Positions 1-7,912 of a stretch of 64,000 nucleotides of DNA are shown here, piece after piece (positions within the stretch are counted from its first letter, which is position 1; every line of letters begins with the position of its first letter). A model generated the notes under the pieces. The model did not search any database. It was given only the letters and a program-made list of their open reading frames with translations, and was not told the DNA's origin. The position numbers were made by a program, and so were the translations under genes. Origin of the DNA: Actinophytocola algeriensis (GTDB lineage: Bacteria > Actinomycetota > Actinomycetes > Mycobacteriales > Pseudonocardiaceae); assembly GCF_014203735.1 (NCBI RefSeq), contig NZ_JACHJQ010000004.1:310001-374000 (forward strand), read 5' to 3'.

Positions 1-107
1 GCCCGGTGGCCGGGACCGTCGCGGAAGAGCCCGCCGCCTGCCGGCTCGCCTTCCCGCGAGGGCTGGCGACGCTCGCGGAGCGGATCGTGCCGGCGCCGAC
101 TTCCTAG
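1..107 (+). CDS. Possible C-terminal end of an unidentified protein (cut by window edge)
   Basis: An open frame enters from the left edge and stops at TAG 105-107, giving about 34 residues that end in RIVPAPTS. It converges on galT, whose stop codon it overlaps by 4 bp, which is common for real convergent neighbours here. The fragment is too short to assign to a family. It does not look like a galK or galE end, so the rest of the Leloir pathway is not visibly adjacent. Confidence 0.35.
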   Translation, partial: PVAGTVAEEPAACRLAFPRGLATLAERIVPAPTS

Positions 108-1189
108 ACGACCACCGCGCGCAGGCGGTCCGCCACGTCCTCCGGCAGGACGTCCGTGATGAACGCGCCCATGCCGGTCTCCGAACCGGCCAGGTACTTC
201 AGCTTGTCGGCGGCGCGCTGGATCGACGACACCTGCAGGTGCAGGTACGCGTGCTCGCGCAGCGGGTCCGACACCGGGGCCTGGTGCCAGGCCGCCACGT
301 ACGGCAGTGGCTGGGCGTAGAGCCCGTCCAGGCGGCGCAGTACATCCAGGTACAGCACGGCGAAGTCGTCGCGTTCGGCGTCGGTCAGGGACGGGATGTC
401 AGGGACCCGGCGGTGGGGGTACACGTGGACCTCCACCGGCCAGCGGGCGGCGGCCGGGACGAACGCGGTCCAATGGGACGACGTCGCGACCACGCGGGTG
501 CCCGAGTCGCGTTCTCCCGCGAGGACGTCGGTGAACAGGTTGCGGCCGGTGCGGGCGTCGTACGCCGCCGCGTTGCCCAGCATCTGGCGGCTCTTCGGCG
601 TCACGAAGGGATACGCGTAGATCTGCCCGTGCGGGTGGGCGAGCGTGACACCGATGGCCTCGCCCCGGTTCTCGAACGGGAACACCTGCTCCACGCCAGG
701 CAGCGCGGCCAGCGCGGCCGTCCGGTCCGCCCACGTGTCCACCACGAGCCGCGCGTGTTCCGGCTTCAGCGTGGCGAACGCGGCGTCGTGGTCGCTCGTG
801 AAGCACACGACCTCACAGCGGCCGACGCCGGGGCGTTGTGAGACCAGTGGCGGCAGGTCCGGCCCTGCGTCGCCGATCGCGTTCATCGACAGCGACGGGA
901 AGCGGTTCTCGAACACCACCACGTCGTAGTCCGGTGACGGGATCTCCGTGTGCCGTTCCGCTGTGGACGGACACAGTGGACAGTCGGTCGTCGGCGGGTG
1001 GTAGGTCCGGCTCTGCCGGTGCGCGGCCAGGATCACCCACTCGTCGAGCACCGGGTCGTGCCGCATCTGCGAGGCGGTCGACACCGGGTCGAGCCTGCGC
1101 GGGTCGTGGAGCTCGCGCGCGGGAGCGTTGTCGTGGTCGAAGTAGATGATCTCGCGGCCGTCGGCGAGCTGTGCCGTGATGCGCTTCAC
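104..1189 (-). CDS. galT: Galactose-1-phosphate uridylyltransferase
   Basis: GalT exchanges UMP between UDP-glucose and galactose 1-phosphate in the cytoplasmic Leloir pathway. The 361-aa product has the zinc-site cysteines in CPLC (about residues 70-73) and the active-site HPHGQ motif (about 185-189), whose second His carries UMP in the family. The GTG start overlaps the deoR stop as GTGA, which excludes the longer frame running back into the regulator. It is the second gene of a regulator-galT operon divergent from a galactoside importer and alpha-galactosidase, so it would process galactose freed by that enzyme. No galK or galE is seen nearby. Confidence 0.93.
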   Translation of the reverse strand: MKRITAQLADGREIIYFDHDNAPARELHDPRRLDPVSTASQMRHDPVLDEWVILAAHRQSRTYHPPTTDCPLCPSTAERHTEIPSPDYDVVVFENRFPSLSMNAIGDAGPDLPPLVSQRPGVGRCEVVCFTSDHDAAFATLKPEHARLVVDTWADRTAALAALPGVEQVFPFENRGEAIGVTLAHPHGQIYAYPFVTPKSRQMLGNAAAYDARTGRNLFTDVLAGERDSGTRVVATSSHWTAFVPAAARWPVEVHVYPHRRVPDIPSLTDAERDDFAVLYLDVLRRLDGLYAQPLPYVAAWHQAPVSDPLREHAYLHLQVSSIQRAADKLKYLAGSETGMGAFITDVLPEDVADRLRAVVV

Positions 1190-1971
1190 CGTACCGCCTC
1201 GACCTTGACGATGCGCAGGTCGTCGACGTGCTCGGCGAGCGCCTCCCTGCCGTCGCCCGGCAGGCCGTCGTCGGTGATCACGACGTGGGCGTCGGACAGC
1301 CGGGCGATCGTGGACAGCCCGACGGTGCCCCACTTCGTGTGGTCGGCGAGCACCACGAGTCTCCTGCCCGCCGCGACGAGCGCGCGGTCGGTGTCGGCCT
1401 CGAGGAGGTTCGGTGTGGTGAACCCGGCCGTCTCGGCCATGCCGTGCACGCCGAGGAACACGATGTCCAGGTGCAGCTGTGCGAGCGCGGACACGGCGAT
1501 CGGGCCGACCAGCGCGTCCGACGGGGTGCGGACACCGCCGACCACGACCACGTTCTGGTCCGTGCGCGGCGGGGCGTGCAGCACGTCCGCGATCCGCATC
1601 GAGTTCGTGACGATCGTGAGCCCGTCGACCGCGCGCAGCGCGTGCGCGAGCGCCCACGTCGTGGTGCCCGCCGACAGCCCGACCGCGGTACCGGGGGAGA
1701 CCAGCTCGACCGCCGCGTTGGCGATCGCCTCCTTCTCCGGCTGCTGCCGCAGCGACTTGGCCTCGAAGCCCGGTTCCTCGGTGCTGGCGGACCTTGCGCG
1801 GGTCGCACCGCCGTGCACCTTGTCCAGCAACCCCTGTTGTGCGAGCGCGTCAAGATCGCGGCGGATCGTCATGTCGGAGACGCCGAGCATCTGCGCGAAC
1901 TCGATGACCCGAACCGCGCCCCGCCTGTGGATCTCCTCGACGATCCGGGCTTGCCTCTCCGCTGCCAGCAT
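1186..1971 (-). CDS. DeoR-family transcriptional regulator
   Basis: A 261-aa DeoR/GlpR-type regulator. The N-terminal winged helix includes VSDMTIRRDLDAL and a KVHGGA wing end, followed by a DeoR sensor domain of the sugar-phosphate-binding type. The ATG at 1971 was chosen because GGGAGAGG precedes it at good spacing and the protein then begins MLAAERQ as family members do; longer in-frame starts lack this. It is translationally coupled to galT and divergent from the galactoside transporter, so it probably represses one or both sides in response to a galactose-derived phosphate. The ligand is inferred. Confidence 0.88.
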   Translation of the reverse strand: MLAAERQARIVEEIHRRGAVRVIEFAQMLGVSDMTIRRDLDALAQQGLLDKVHGGATRARSASTEEPGFEAKSLRQQPEKEAIANAAVELVSPGTAVGLSAGTTTWALAHALRAVDGLTIVTNSMRIADVLHAPPRTDQNVVVVGGVRTPSDALVGPIAVSALAQLHLDIVFLGVHGMAETAGFTTPNLLEADTDRALVAAGRRLVVLADHTKWGTVGLSTIARLSDAHVVITDDGLPGDGREALAEHVDDLRIVKVEAVR

Positions 1972-2160
1972 TGCCTCTCCCAACCGGTAGGGCACCCCCG
2001 AGTCGATCGTCGATCCAATCATAAACCGACTCATTCGCACAGGCCCAGACGGTAGCGTCCCCACGCGGAGCACTGGCATCGAACACCCCGATCCGTGGGC
2101 CGTACCGGTCGTTTCCTGGGATGATCCTCGTGCCGATGCGACGCGCGCGCCTGTTGATCC

Positions 2161-2195
2161 GATGTTTGGTGACTGTTTGCGACTGTGTGCGATGA
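2161..2195. promoter_or_regulatory. Phased 10-bp direct repeats, possible DeoR operator
   Basis: GACTGTTTGC (2171-2180) is followed directly by GACTGTGTGC (2181-2190), with weaker related decamers on each side (GATGTTTGGT, GATGACCCCG). DeoR-family repressors often bind tandem repeats spaced by one helical turn, and the deoR gene starts about 190 bp away. The assignment is inferred from spacing and position only. Confidence 0.35.
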
Positions 2196-2267
2196 CCCCG
2201 TGCGTTCTCCATGTTGACATATGTGCGCACATGCAGGAAGTGGGCGAATCACGGACTTCGGCCGGAC

Positions 2268-2306
2268 GCGGTGGAGGACGAAGGCGGTGACCCCGTCCTC
2301 CACCGC
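2268..2306. repeat. Perfect 13-bp inverted repeat (hairpin 1)
   Basis: Arms 2268-2280 and 2294-2306 (GCGGTGGAGGACG and its exact complement) enclose a 13-nt loop. There is no T tract, so a classical terminator is unlikely; it may be a leader hairpin or an operator. Confidence 0.6.
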
Positions 2307-2312
2307 ACCGGC

Positions 2313-2343
2313 CGGTCCCGGTGTGCGGTGAACACCGGGACCG
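2313..2343. repeat. Perfect 12-bp inverted repeat (hairpin 2)
   Basis: Arms 2313-2324 (CGGTCCCGGTGT) and 2332-2343 are exact complements around a 7-nt loop, and would be very stable as RNA. It lies seven bases after hairpin 1 in the same untranslated gap. Confidence 0.6.
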
Positions 2344-2350
2344 AAGCTCA

Positions 2351-2368
2351 CCACCTGGCCCCAGGTGG
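2351..2368. promoter_or_regulatory. 18-bp palindrome CCACCTGG-CC-CCAGGTGG
   Basis: Two perfect 8-bp arms with a 2-bp centre, the geometry of a dimeric repressor site rather than an RNA hairpin. It is third in the row of symmetrical elements upstream of the galactoside transporter. Confidence 0.5.
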
Positions 2369-2381
2369 CAGCGGTCCGATA

Positions 2382-2395
2382 ATGGTCCAGACCAT
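2382..2395. promoter_or_regulatory. DasR-like (dre) palindrome ATGGTCCAGACCAT
   Basis: The core TGGTCCAGACCA differs at one base from TGGTCTAGACCA, the core recognised by the GntR/HutC regulator DasR, which links N-acetylglucosamine status to sugar uptake in actinomycetes. It lies 218 bp before the substrate-binding gene of a CUT1 importer. Binding is inferred from similarity to the known consensus. Confidence 0.5.
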
Positions 2396-2612
2396 ATCGT
2401 CGCACGTACCGCGCGGCAAGGGCGCGCAGAGATCGGACGTCTACGGAGCGTGAAGCTAGGTGTCCGGCACGTGAACGGGGTAGGTCACAAAAATACCACC
2501 GGTTTCGGTATGCCCCCTTGACACGCGCGTGGGCCGCCCGCAAAGGTTTCGATTCTGAGAGGTCGCGTTCACAAGTGTTGGTTTTTCTGGCCGCTCCCTG
2601 AGGAGGCGCACA

Positions 2613-3911
2613 ATGATGAGCCCTCGTACGTTCGGCGCAGGCGGCGTTTCCGCCATCAACGTCGGACGGCGCACGCTGTTGAAGGGGATGCTCGGCGCGG
2701 GGGCGCTCGCAGGTCTCTCCGCGTGCGGCGGCGGTGATGGCGGGGGTGGCGGCGGCGAGGTCACGCTCGGCTCGAACTGGTCGGACGAGGTGCCCAAGAA
2801 GGCCATCGCCGACATGGTGAAGGGTTTCTCGGGTGGTGGCGTCAAGGTCAACACGATCGACCACAACTCGTTCCAGGAGAACATCAACAACTACCTGCAG
2901 GGCGGCCCGGACGACGTGTTCGGCTGGTTCGCCGGCTACCGCATGCAGTTCTTCGCCGAGCAGGGGCTGATCGGCGACATCAGTGACGTGTGGTCCGACA
3001 TCGGCGGCGGGTTCTCCGACGCGATGAAGCAGCAGTCCACCGGCGCGGACGGCAAGCAGTACTTCGTGCCGCTGTACTACTACCCGTGGGCGATCTTCTA
3101 CCGGAAGAGCCTGTGGCAGGAGAAGGGCTACACCCCGCCCACGACGATGGACGACCTCGTCGCGCTCTCCACGAAGATGAAGACCGACGGGCTCAACCCG
3201 ATCGCGTTCGGCGACTCCGACGGCTGGCCCGCGATGGGCACGTTCGACTACCTGAACCTGCGCATCAACGGCTACGACTTCCACAAGGAGTTGATGGCGG
3301 GCGAGAAGCCGTGGAACTCGAACGAGGTCAAGGCGGTCTTCGACGCGTGGCGCGAGATCCTGCCCTTCCACCAGCCCGACGCGCTCGGCCGCACCTGGCA
3401 GGAGGCGGCGCAGTCGCTGCTGAACAAGGAGTCCGGGATGTACACGATCGGCATGTTCGCCGGTCAGCAGTTCCCCGAGGGCCCGGACCGCGACGACCTC
3501 GACTTCTTCACGTTCCCCGAGATCGACCCGGCCATCGGTGCCGACGTGGTCGAGGCGCCGATCGACGGCTTCATGATGGCGGCCCGCCCGCGCAACGAGG
3601 ACGGCGCGAAGGAGCTGCTCTCCTACCTCGGCACCGCCAAGGCGGAGGACGCGTACCTCAAGTCCGACCCGAACAACATCGGCGCGCACGACGACGCGGA
3701 CAAGACCGGCTACAACGCCCTGCAGCAGAAGGGTGAGCAGCTCGTCAGCGGCGCCAAGTCGATCTCGCAGTTCCTCGACCGCGACACCCGGCCCGACTTC
3801 GCCTCCACGGTGATGATCCCGTCGCTGCAGGAGTTCATCCGCAACCCCAACGACGTGGACGGGCTGACGAAGAGCATCGAGGACCAGAAGAAGTCGATCT
3901 TCGGTGGCTGA
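2613..3911 (+). CDS. Extracellular solute-binding lipoprotein of a CUT1 sugar ABC transporter
   Basis: A 432-aa family-1 binding protein that would capture an oligosaccharide at the membrane surface. The N-terminus has twin arginines (GRRTLLKG), a short hydrophobic stretch and the lipobox LSAC with a Gly-rich linker, suggesting a Tat-exported lipoprotein. GAGGAGG lies ahead of the ATGATG start. It opens a tightly coupled operon with two permeases and a GH36 alpha-galactosidase, which argues for alpha-galactosides such as melibiose or raffinose. No ATP-binding subunit is encoded, so a shared MsiK-type ATPase is probably used. Confidence 0.9.
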   Translation: MMSPRTFGAGGVSAINVGRRTLLKGMLGAGALAGLSACGGGDGGGGGGEVTLGSNWSDEVPKKAIADMVKGFSGGGVKVNTIDHNSFQENINNYLQGGPDDVFGWFAGYRMQFFAEQGLIGDISDVWSDIGGGFSDAMKQQSTGADGKQYFVPLYYYPWAIFYRKSLWQEKGYTPPTTMDDLVALSTKMKTDGLNPIAFGDSDGWPAMGTFDYLNLRINGYDFHKELMAGEKPWNSNEVKAVFDAWREILPFHQPDALGRTWQEAAQSLLNKESGMYTIGMFAGQQFPEGPDRDDLDFFTFPEIDPAIGADVVEAPIDGFMMAARPRNEDGAKELLSYLGTAKAEDAYLKSDPNNIGAHDDADKTGYNALQQKGEQLVSGAKSISQFLDRDTRPDFASTVMIPSLQEFIRNPNDVDGLTKSIEDQKKSIFGG

Positions 3912-4839
3912 CCTGATGACCCGGCCGGGGCGCACGGAGCGGAAAACCCGTGCGCCCCGGCCGAAGCACGCACGCACCTTGTCCACGATGGACAAGCTGA
4001 CGGTCGTGCTGATGGTCGTGGTCCCCGCACTGATCGTCACCGGGCTCGTGTGGGTGCCCGCCATCTCGACCGTCGTCCTGTCGTTCACCGACTGGAACGG
4101 CATCGGGAACATCAGCGACATGAACTTCATCGGCGGACAGAACTACGTCGACGTCACGTCGAACTACCCGCCGTTCGGCCCGGCCATGGAGCACAACCTC
4201 ATCTGGCTGGTGGTGTTCTTCTTCGGGCCCACCCTGCTGGGCATCTTCCTCGCGGTGCTGCTCGACCGCGAGATCCGCGGCTCCCGGATCTACCAGAGCA
4301 TCTTCTTCCTGCCGGTCGTGCTGTCGCTCGCGCTGATCGGCTTCGTCTGGCAGCTGATCTACTCGCGCGACCAGGGCCTGCTCAACGCCGTGTTCGGCGG
4401 CCAGACCGACTGGTTCGGCGACCCGGACATCAACCTGTGGGCCGTGCTCGTCGCGGCCGGGTGGCGCCACACCGGCTACATCATGCTGCTGTACCTGGCG
4501 GGCCTGAAGGCCGTCGACCCGGCGCTGCGGGAGGCCGCCGCCGTCGACGGCGCGACCGAGGTGCGCACGTTCTTCCAGGTCATCTGGCCGGTGATGCGCC
4601 CGGTCAACATCGTGGTCCTGGTGATCACGGTGATCGAGTCGCTGCGTGCGTTCGACATCGTCTGGGTGATCAACAAGGGCAGGAACGGGCTCGAGCTGAT
4701 CTCCACACTGGTCACGCAGAACGTGATCGGTGAGGCGAGCCGCGTGGGCTTCGGGTCCGCGCTCGCCACCATCATGATCGCGATCTCGACGGTGTTCATC
4801 GTGATCTACCTGATCCAGGTCATGCGGGAGCAGCGATGA
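3904..4839 (+). CDS. Sugar ABC transporter permease (MalF type)
   Basis: A 311-aa inner-membrane permease with about six hydrophobic segments and the EAA loop that contacts the ATPase (REAAAVDGATEVRTFFQVIWP). The GTG start at 3904 overlaps the binding-protein gene by 8 bp; an in-frame ATG lies four codons later. It pairs with the next gene to form the channel for the alpha-galactoside importer. Confidence 0.92.
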   Translation: MADLMTRPGRTERKTRAPRPKHARTLSTMDKLTVVLMVVVPALIVTGLVWVPAISTVVLSFTDWNGIGNISDMNFIGGQNYVDVTSNYPPFGPAMEHNLIWLVVFFFGPTLLGIFLAVLLDREIRGSRIYQSIFFLPVVLSLALIGFVWQLIYSRDQGLLNAVFGGQTDWFGDPDINLWAVLVAAGWRHTGYIMLLYLAGLKAVDPALREAAAVDGATEVRTFFQVIWPVMRPVNIVVLVITVIESLRAFDIVWVINKGRNGLELISTLVTQNVIGEASRVGFGSALATIMIAISTVFIVIYLIQVMREQR

Positions 4840-5741
4840 CGGCGGCGGTTCAGGAGACACCCGTGCGGACGCCGGTGCGGCGGCCCCAGCGTCGCCGGCC
4901 CGCGCGGGTCGTGCTGACGGTGTTCCTGACCGTCATGGCGGTCGGGTGGGTCTTCCCCGTGGCGTGGGCGTTCTACAACTCCTTGCGGGACTACGACTTC
5001 ACGTCGACCCACGGGTACTTCTCGTTCGGCGGCTTCACGCTCGACAACTACGTGGACGCGTGGACGCGCGGCAACTTCGGGCAGACCTTCTACAACTCGA
5101 TGGTCATCACGGTCCCGTCGGTGGTCATCACGCTGCTGCTGGCGTCGTCGGCCGCGTACGTGCTGGCGCGCTACACCTTCAAGTTCAACCTGGCGCTGCT
5201 CGCGTTGTTCACGGCCGCGAACCTGTTGCCGCAGCAGGCGTTGCTGGTGCCGCTGTTCCGGATGTTCCTCAACATCGAGGTGCCGTTCTGGTTCAGCGAC
5301 TCCGGTTCGCTGTACGACACGTACTACGCGGTCATCGCGGTGAACATCGCGTTCCAGACCGGGTTCTGCACGTTCGTGCTGAGCAACTACATGAAGACCA
5401 TCCCGAAGGAGATGACGGAGGCCGCGCTGGTCGACGGCGCTGGCGTGTTCCGCCAGTTCTGGCAGGTCGTGCTGCCGCTGTGCCGCCCGGCGCTCGCCGC
5501 GCTCGCGACCCTGCAGATCACGTGGGTGTACAACGACTTCTTCTGGGCGGTCGCGTTCATGCGGACCGGTGACAAGTTCCCGGTGACGTCGTCGCTGCAG
5601 AACCTGCGGGGCCAGTTCTTCACCGACTACAACCTGCTGTCCGCGGGCTCGGTGATCGTCGCGATCCCGACGCTCGTGATCTTCTTCCTGCTGCAGCGGC
5701 ACCTGCGTGCCGGCCTGACCCTGGGAGCCACCAAGGGATGA
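4836..5741 (+). CDS. Sugar ABC transporter permease (MalG type)
   Basis: A 301-aa second permease with an Arg/Pro-rich cytoplasmic N-terminus, about six membrane spans and an EAA loop (TEAALVDGAGVFRQFWQVVL). ATGA couples it to the upstream permease, and its own stop overlaps the start of the alpha-galactosidase gene, so uptake and hydrolysis are co-expressed. Confidence 0.92.
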   Translation: MTAAVQETPVRTPVRRPQRRRPARVVLTVFLTVMAVGWVFPVAWAFYNSLRDYDFTSTHGYFSFGGFTLDNYVDAWTRGNFGQTFYNSMVITVPSVVITLLLASSAAYVLARYTFKFNLALLALFTAANLLPQQALLVPLFRMFLNIEVPFWFSDSGSLYDTYYAVIAVNIAFQTGFCTFVLSNYMKTIPKEMTEAALVDGAGVFRQFWQVVLPLCRPALAALATLQITWVYNDFFWAVAFMRTGDKFPVTSSLQNLRGQFFTDYNLLSAGSVIVAIPTLVIFFLLQRHLRAGLTLGATKG

Positions 5742-7810
5742 TCGTCCACCTGCGTGCCGACACGGTCAGCGTGGTCATCGACGCGCGCGACCTGCCGTCG
5801 ATCGTCCACTGGGGAGCGCCGCTCGGCGACCTGTCCGAGGACGACCTGGTCCTGCTGGCGGACGACGCGATCTCGCCGATCCCGAACAACGCGCCGGACG
5901 TGCCCATCCCGGTCGGGCTGCTGCCGTCGGCCCGCCACGGCTACCCGGGCAGGCCGGGCCTGCGGGGGCACCGGTCGGCCGGCGACTGGCTGCCGTCGCT
6001 CACGCGGTCGTCGGTGGCCCGGTCGGCCTCGGAGGCCGTGTTCGACACCGAAGGCGGCGGGCTCAGTGTCCGGTCCACCGTGGAGCTGGCGCCGTCGGGT
6101 GTGCTGCGGGTCCGGCACGAGGTCAGGAACGACGGTTTCCGCGCGTACACCGTGGACGGCGTCGAGACGGCGCTGCCGGTGCCCGCGCAGGCGAGCGAGC
6201 TGATGGACTTCCACGGCCGGTGGATCCGCGAGAAGCACCCGCAGCGCAGGCACTTCGACCTCGGCTCGTGGGTGCGGGAGAGCCGCCGCGGCCGCACCGG
6301 GCACGACGCGACGCCCGCGATCCTGGCCGGTACCAGCGGGTTCGGGTTCCGCACCGGCGAGGTGTGGGCCGTGCACGTCGCGTGGAGCGGCAACCACGTC
6401 ACCTACGCGGAGCGGGTCCACGAGGGCCGTGGCGTGCTGGGTGGCGGCGAGCTGCTGACCAGCGGCGAGGTGGTCCTCGCGCCGGGGGAGACGTACTCCT
6501 CGCCGTGGGTCTACGCCGCGTACTCCGGTGCCGGGATCGACGGGATCACCTCGGCGTTCCACCAGTGGATGCGTGCGCGCCCGTCCCACCCGGTGCGGCC
6601 GCGGCCGGTCGTCCTGAACACGTGGGAGGCCGTGTACTTCGACCACGACCTCGACCGCCTGAAGGGGCTCGCGGACGTGGCCGCGCGGGTCGGCGTCGAA
6701 CGGTTCGTGCTGGACGACGGCTGGTTCCGCCACCGCAGGGACGACACCGCGGGCCTCGGTGACTGGTATGTCGACGAGGGCGTGTGGCCCGACGGGCTGT
6801 CACCGTTGATCGACCACGTCACCGGGCTGGGCATGAAGTTCGGCATCTGGGTCGAACCGGAGATGGTCAACCCGGACTCGGATCTGTTCCGCGCACACCC
6901 GGACTGGGTGCTGGCGCCGGGCGACGGCACGTTCCCGCCGACCTCGCGCAACCAGCAGGTGCTGGACCTCGCCCACCCGGACGCGTACGCGTACATCCTG
7001 TCGCGCCTGGACGCACTGCTGCGCGACAACGACGTGGCGTTCGTGAAATGGGACCACAACCGCGACATCATCGGCGCCAGGGTGCACGAGCAAACGCTTG
7101 CGGTGTACCGGTTGCTGGACGAGCTGCGGTCGCGGCACCGGGCCGTCGAGATCGAGAGCTGCTCGTCCGGCGGCGGCCGCACCGACCTGGAGATCCTCGC
7201 GCGCACCGACCGCGTGTGGGCCAGCGACTGCAACGACGCCCTCGAACGGCAGACGATCCAGCGGTGGACCGCGCTTTTGCTGCCGCTGGAGCTGATCGGC
7301 GCGCACGTCGGCCCGCCGCACTCGCACACGACCGGCCGCACGCAGGACCTGTCGTTCCGGGTCGCGACGGCGTTGTTCGGGCACTTCGGCATCGAGTGGG
7401 ACATCGCGTCCGCGTCGCCCGCCGACCAGGAGGCACTCGCCGAGGCGGTGGCGTTCTACAAGTCGGTGCGCGGGCTGCTGCACACCGGCACGCTCGTGCG
7501 CGGCGACCTGCCGGACCCGTCGGCGACGCTGACCGGCGTGGTGGGGCCGGACGAAGCGGTGTTCTCGTACGTACAGCTGACCTCGGCGGAGCGCACCGTG
7601 CCCGCGCCGGTCCGGCTCCCCGGCCTGGCCCCTTCTCGCCGGTACGCGGTCACGCCGGTGACCCCCGGCGGGGCGCCACGGTCGCAGCAGGTCCCGCCGC
7701 CGTCCGGTGCCACGCGGGTCCTCTCGGGACGCGCGCTGACCGACGTGGGTGTGCGGCCGCCGGTGCTGATGCCGGAACAGGCGTGGCTGCTCCACCTCAA
7801 GGCGGTGTGA
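5738..7810 (+). CDS. Alpha-galactosidase, glycoside hydrolase family 36
   Basis: A 690-aa retaining alpha-galactosidase. The GH36 hallmarks are visible: the nucleophile Asp in KWDHNRD (about residue 439), the segment ESCSSGGGR, and the acid/base Asp in WASDCND (about residue 497). There is no signal peptide, so it should act in the cytoplasm on imported alpha-galactosides, releasing galactose that the divergent galT pathway can use. It is the last gene of the transporter operon (ATG overlaps the preceding stop). The length fits the family. Confidence 0.92.
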   Translation: MIVHLRADTVSVVIDARDLPSIVHWGAPLGDLSEDDLVLLADDAISPIPNNAPDVPIPVGLLPSARHGYPGRPGLRGHRSAGDWLPSLTRSSVARSASEAVFDTEGGGLSVRSTVELAPSGVLRVRHEVRNDGFRAYTVDGVETALPVPAQASELMDFHGRWIREKHPQRRHFDLGSWVRESRRGRTGHDATPAILAGTSGFGFRTGEVWAVHVAWSGNHVTYAERVHEGRGVLGGGELLTSGEVVLAPGETYSSPWVYAAYSGAGIDGITSAFHQWMRARPSHPVRPRPVVLNTWEAVYFDHDLDRLKGLADVAARVGVERFVLDDGWFRHRRDDTAGLGDWYVDEGVWPDGLSPLIDHVTGLGMKFGIWVEPEMVNPDSDLFRAHPDWVLAPGDGTFPPTSRNQQVLDLAHPDAYAYILSRLDALLRDNDVAFVKWDHNRDIIGARVHEQTLAVYRLLDELRSRHRAVEIESCSSGGGRTDLEILARTDRVWASDCNDALERQTIQRWTALLLPLELIGAHVGPPHSHTTGRTQDLSFRVATALFGHFGIEWDIASASPADQEALAEAVAFYKSVRGLLHTGTLVRGDLPDPSATLTGVVGPDEAVFSYVQLTSAERTVPAPVRLPGLAPSRRYAVTPVTPGGAPRSQQVPPPSGATRVLSGRALTDVGVRPPVLMPEQAWLLHLKAV

Positions 7811-7912
7811 GCTCACCACAGACGCCCACAGGATCGTTTCGCTGTGCGGGCGATGACCGAGCTGTGCCGGGTAGCACGTTCGCCGCACCCCGTCGCGACC
7901 CGGCTCCTGGAG

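Larger units (their letters stand above)
1972..2612. promoter_or_regulatory. Divergent regulatory gap rich in inverted repeats
   Basis: No convincing gene is seen in these 641 bp. They hold a 10-bp direct-repeat tract at 2161-2195, perfect inverted repeats at 2268-2306, 2313-2343 and 2351-2368, a DasR-like palindrome at 2382-2395, and TTGACA at 2518-2523, which could be a -35 for the transporter operon although no good -10 follows. GAGGAGG before the ATG at 2613 is the ribosome binding site of the first transporter gene. Confidence 0.6.

Noticed and set aside
104-1657. Longer 517-residue reading of galT
   Set aside because: The first 156 residues lie inside the deoR gene in another frame; GalT homology begins at the GTG at 1189.
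2495-2515. Small ATACC...GGTAT dyad before the transporter start
   Set aside because: The arms are only 5 bp and the loop is odd-sized; it is likely by chance next to the stronger elements at 2268-2395.
2031-4130. 699-aa minus-strand open frame
   Set aside because: It is the complement of the binding-protein and permease genes with Arg/His/Val-rich shadow composition; the plus-strand genes have domains, ribosome binding sites and coupled starts.
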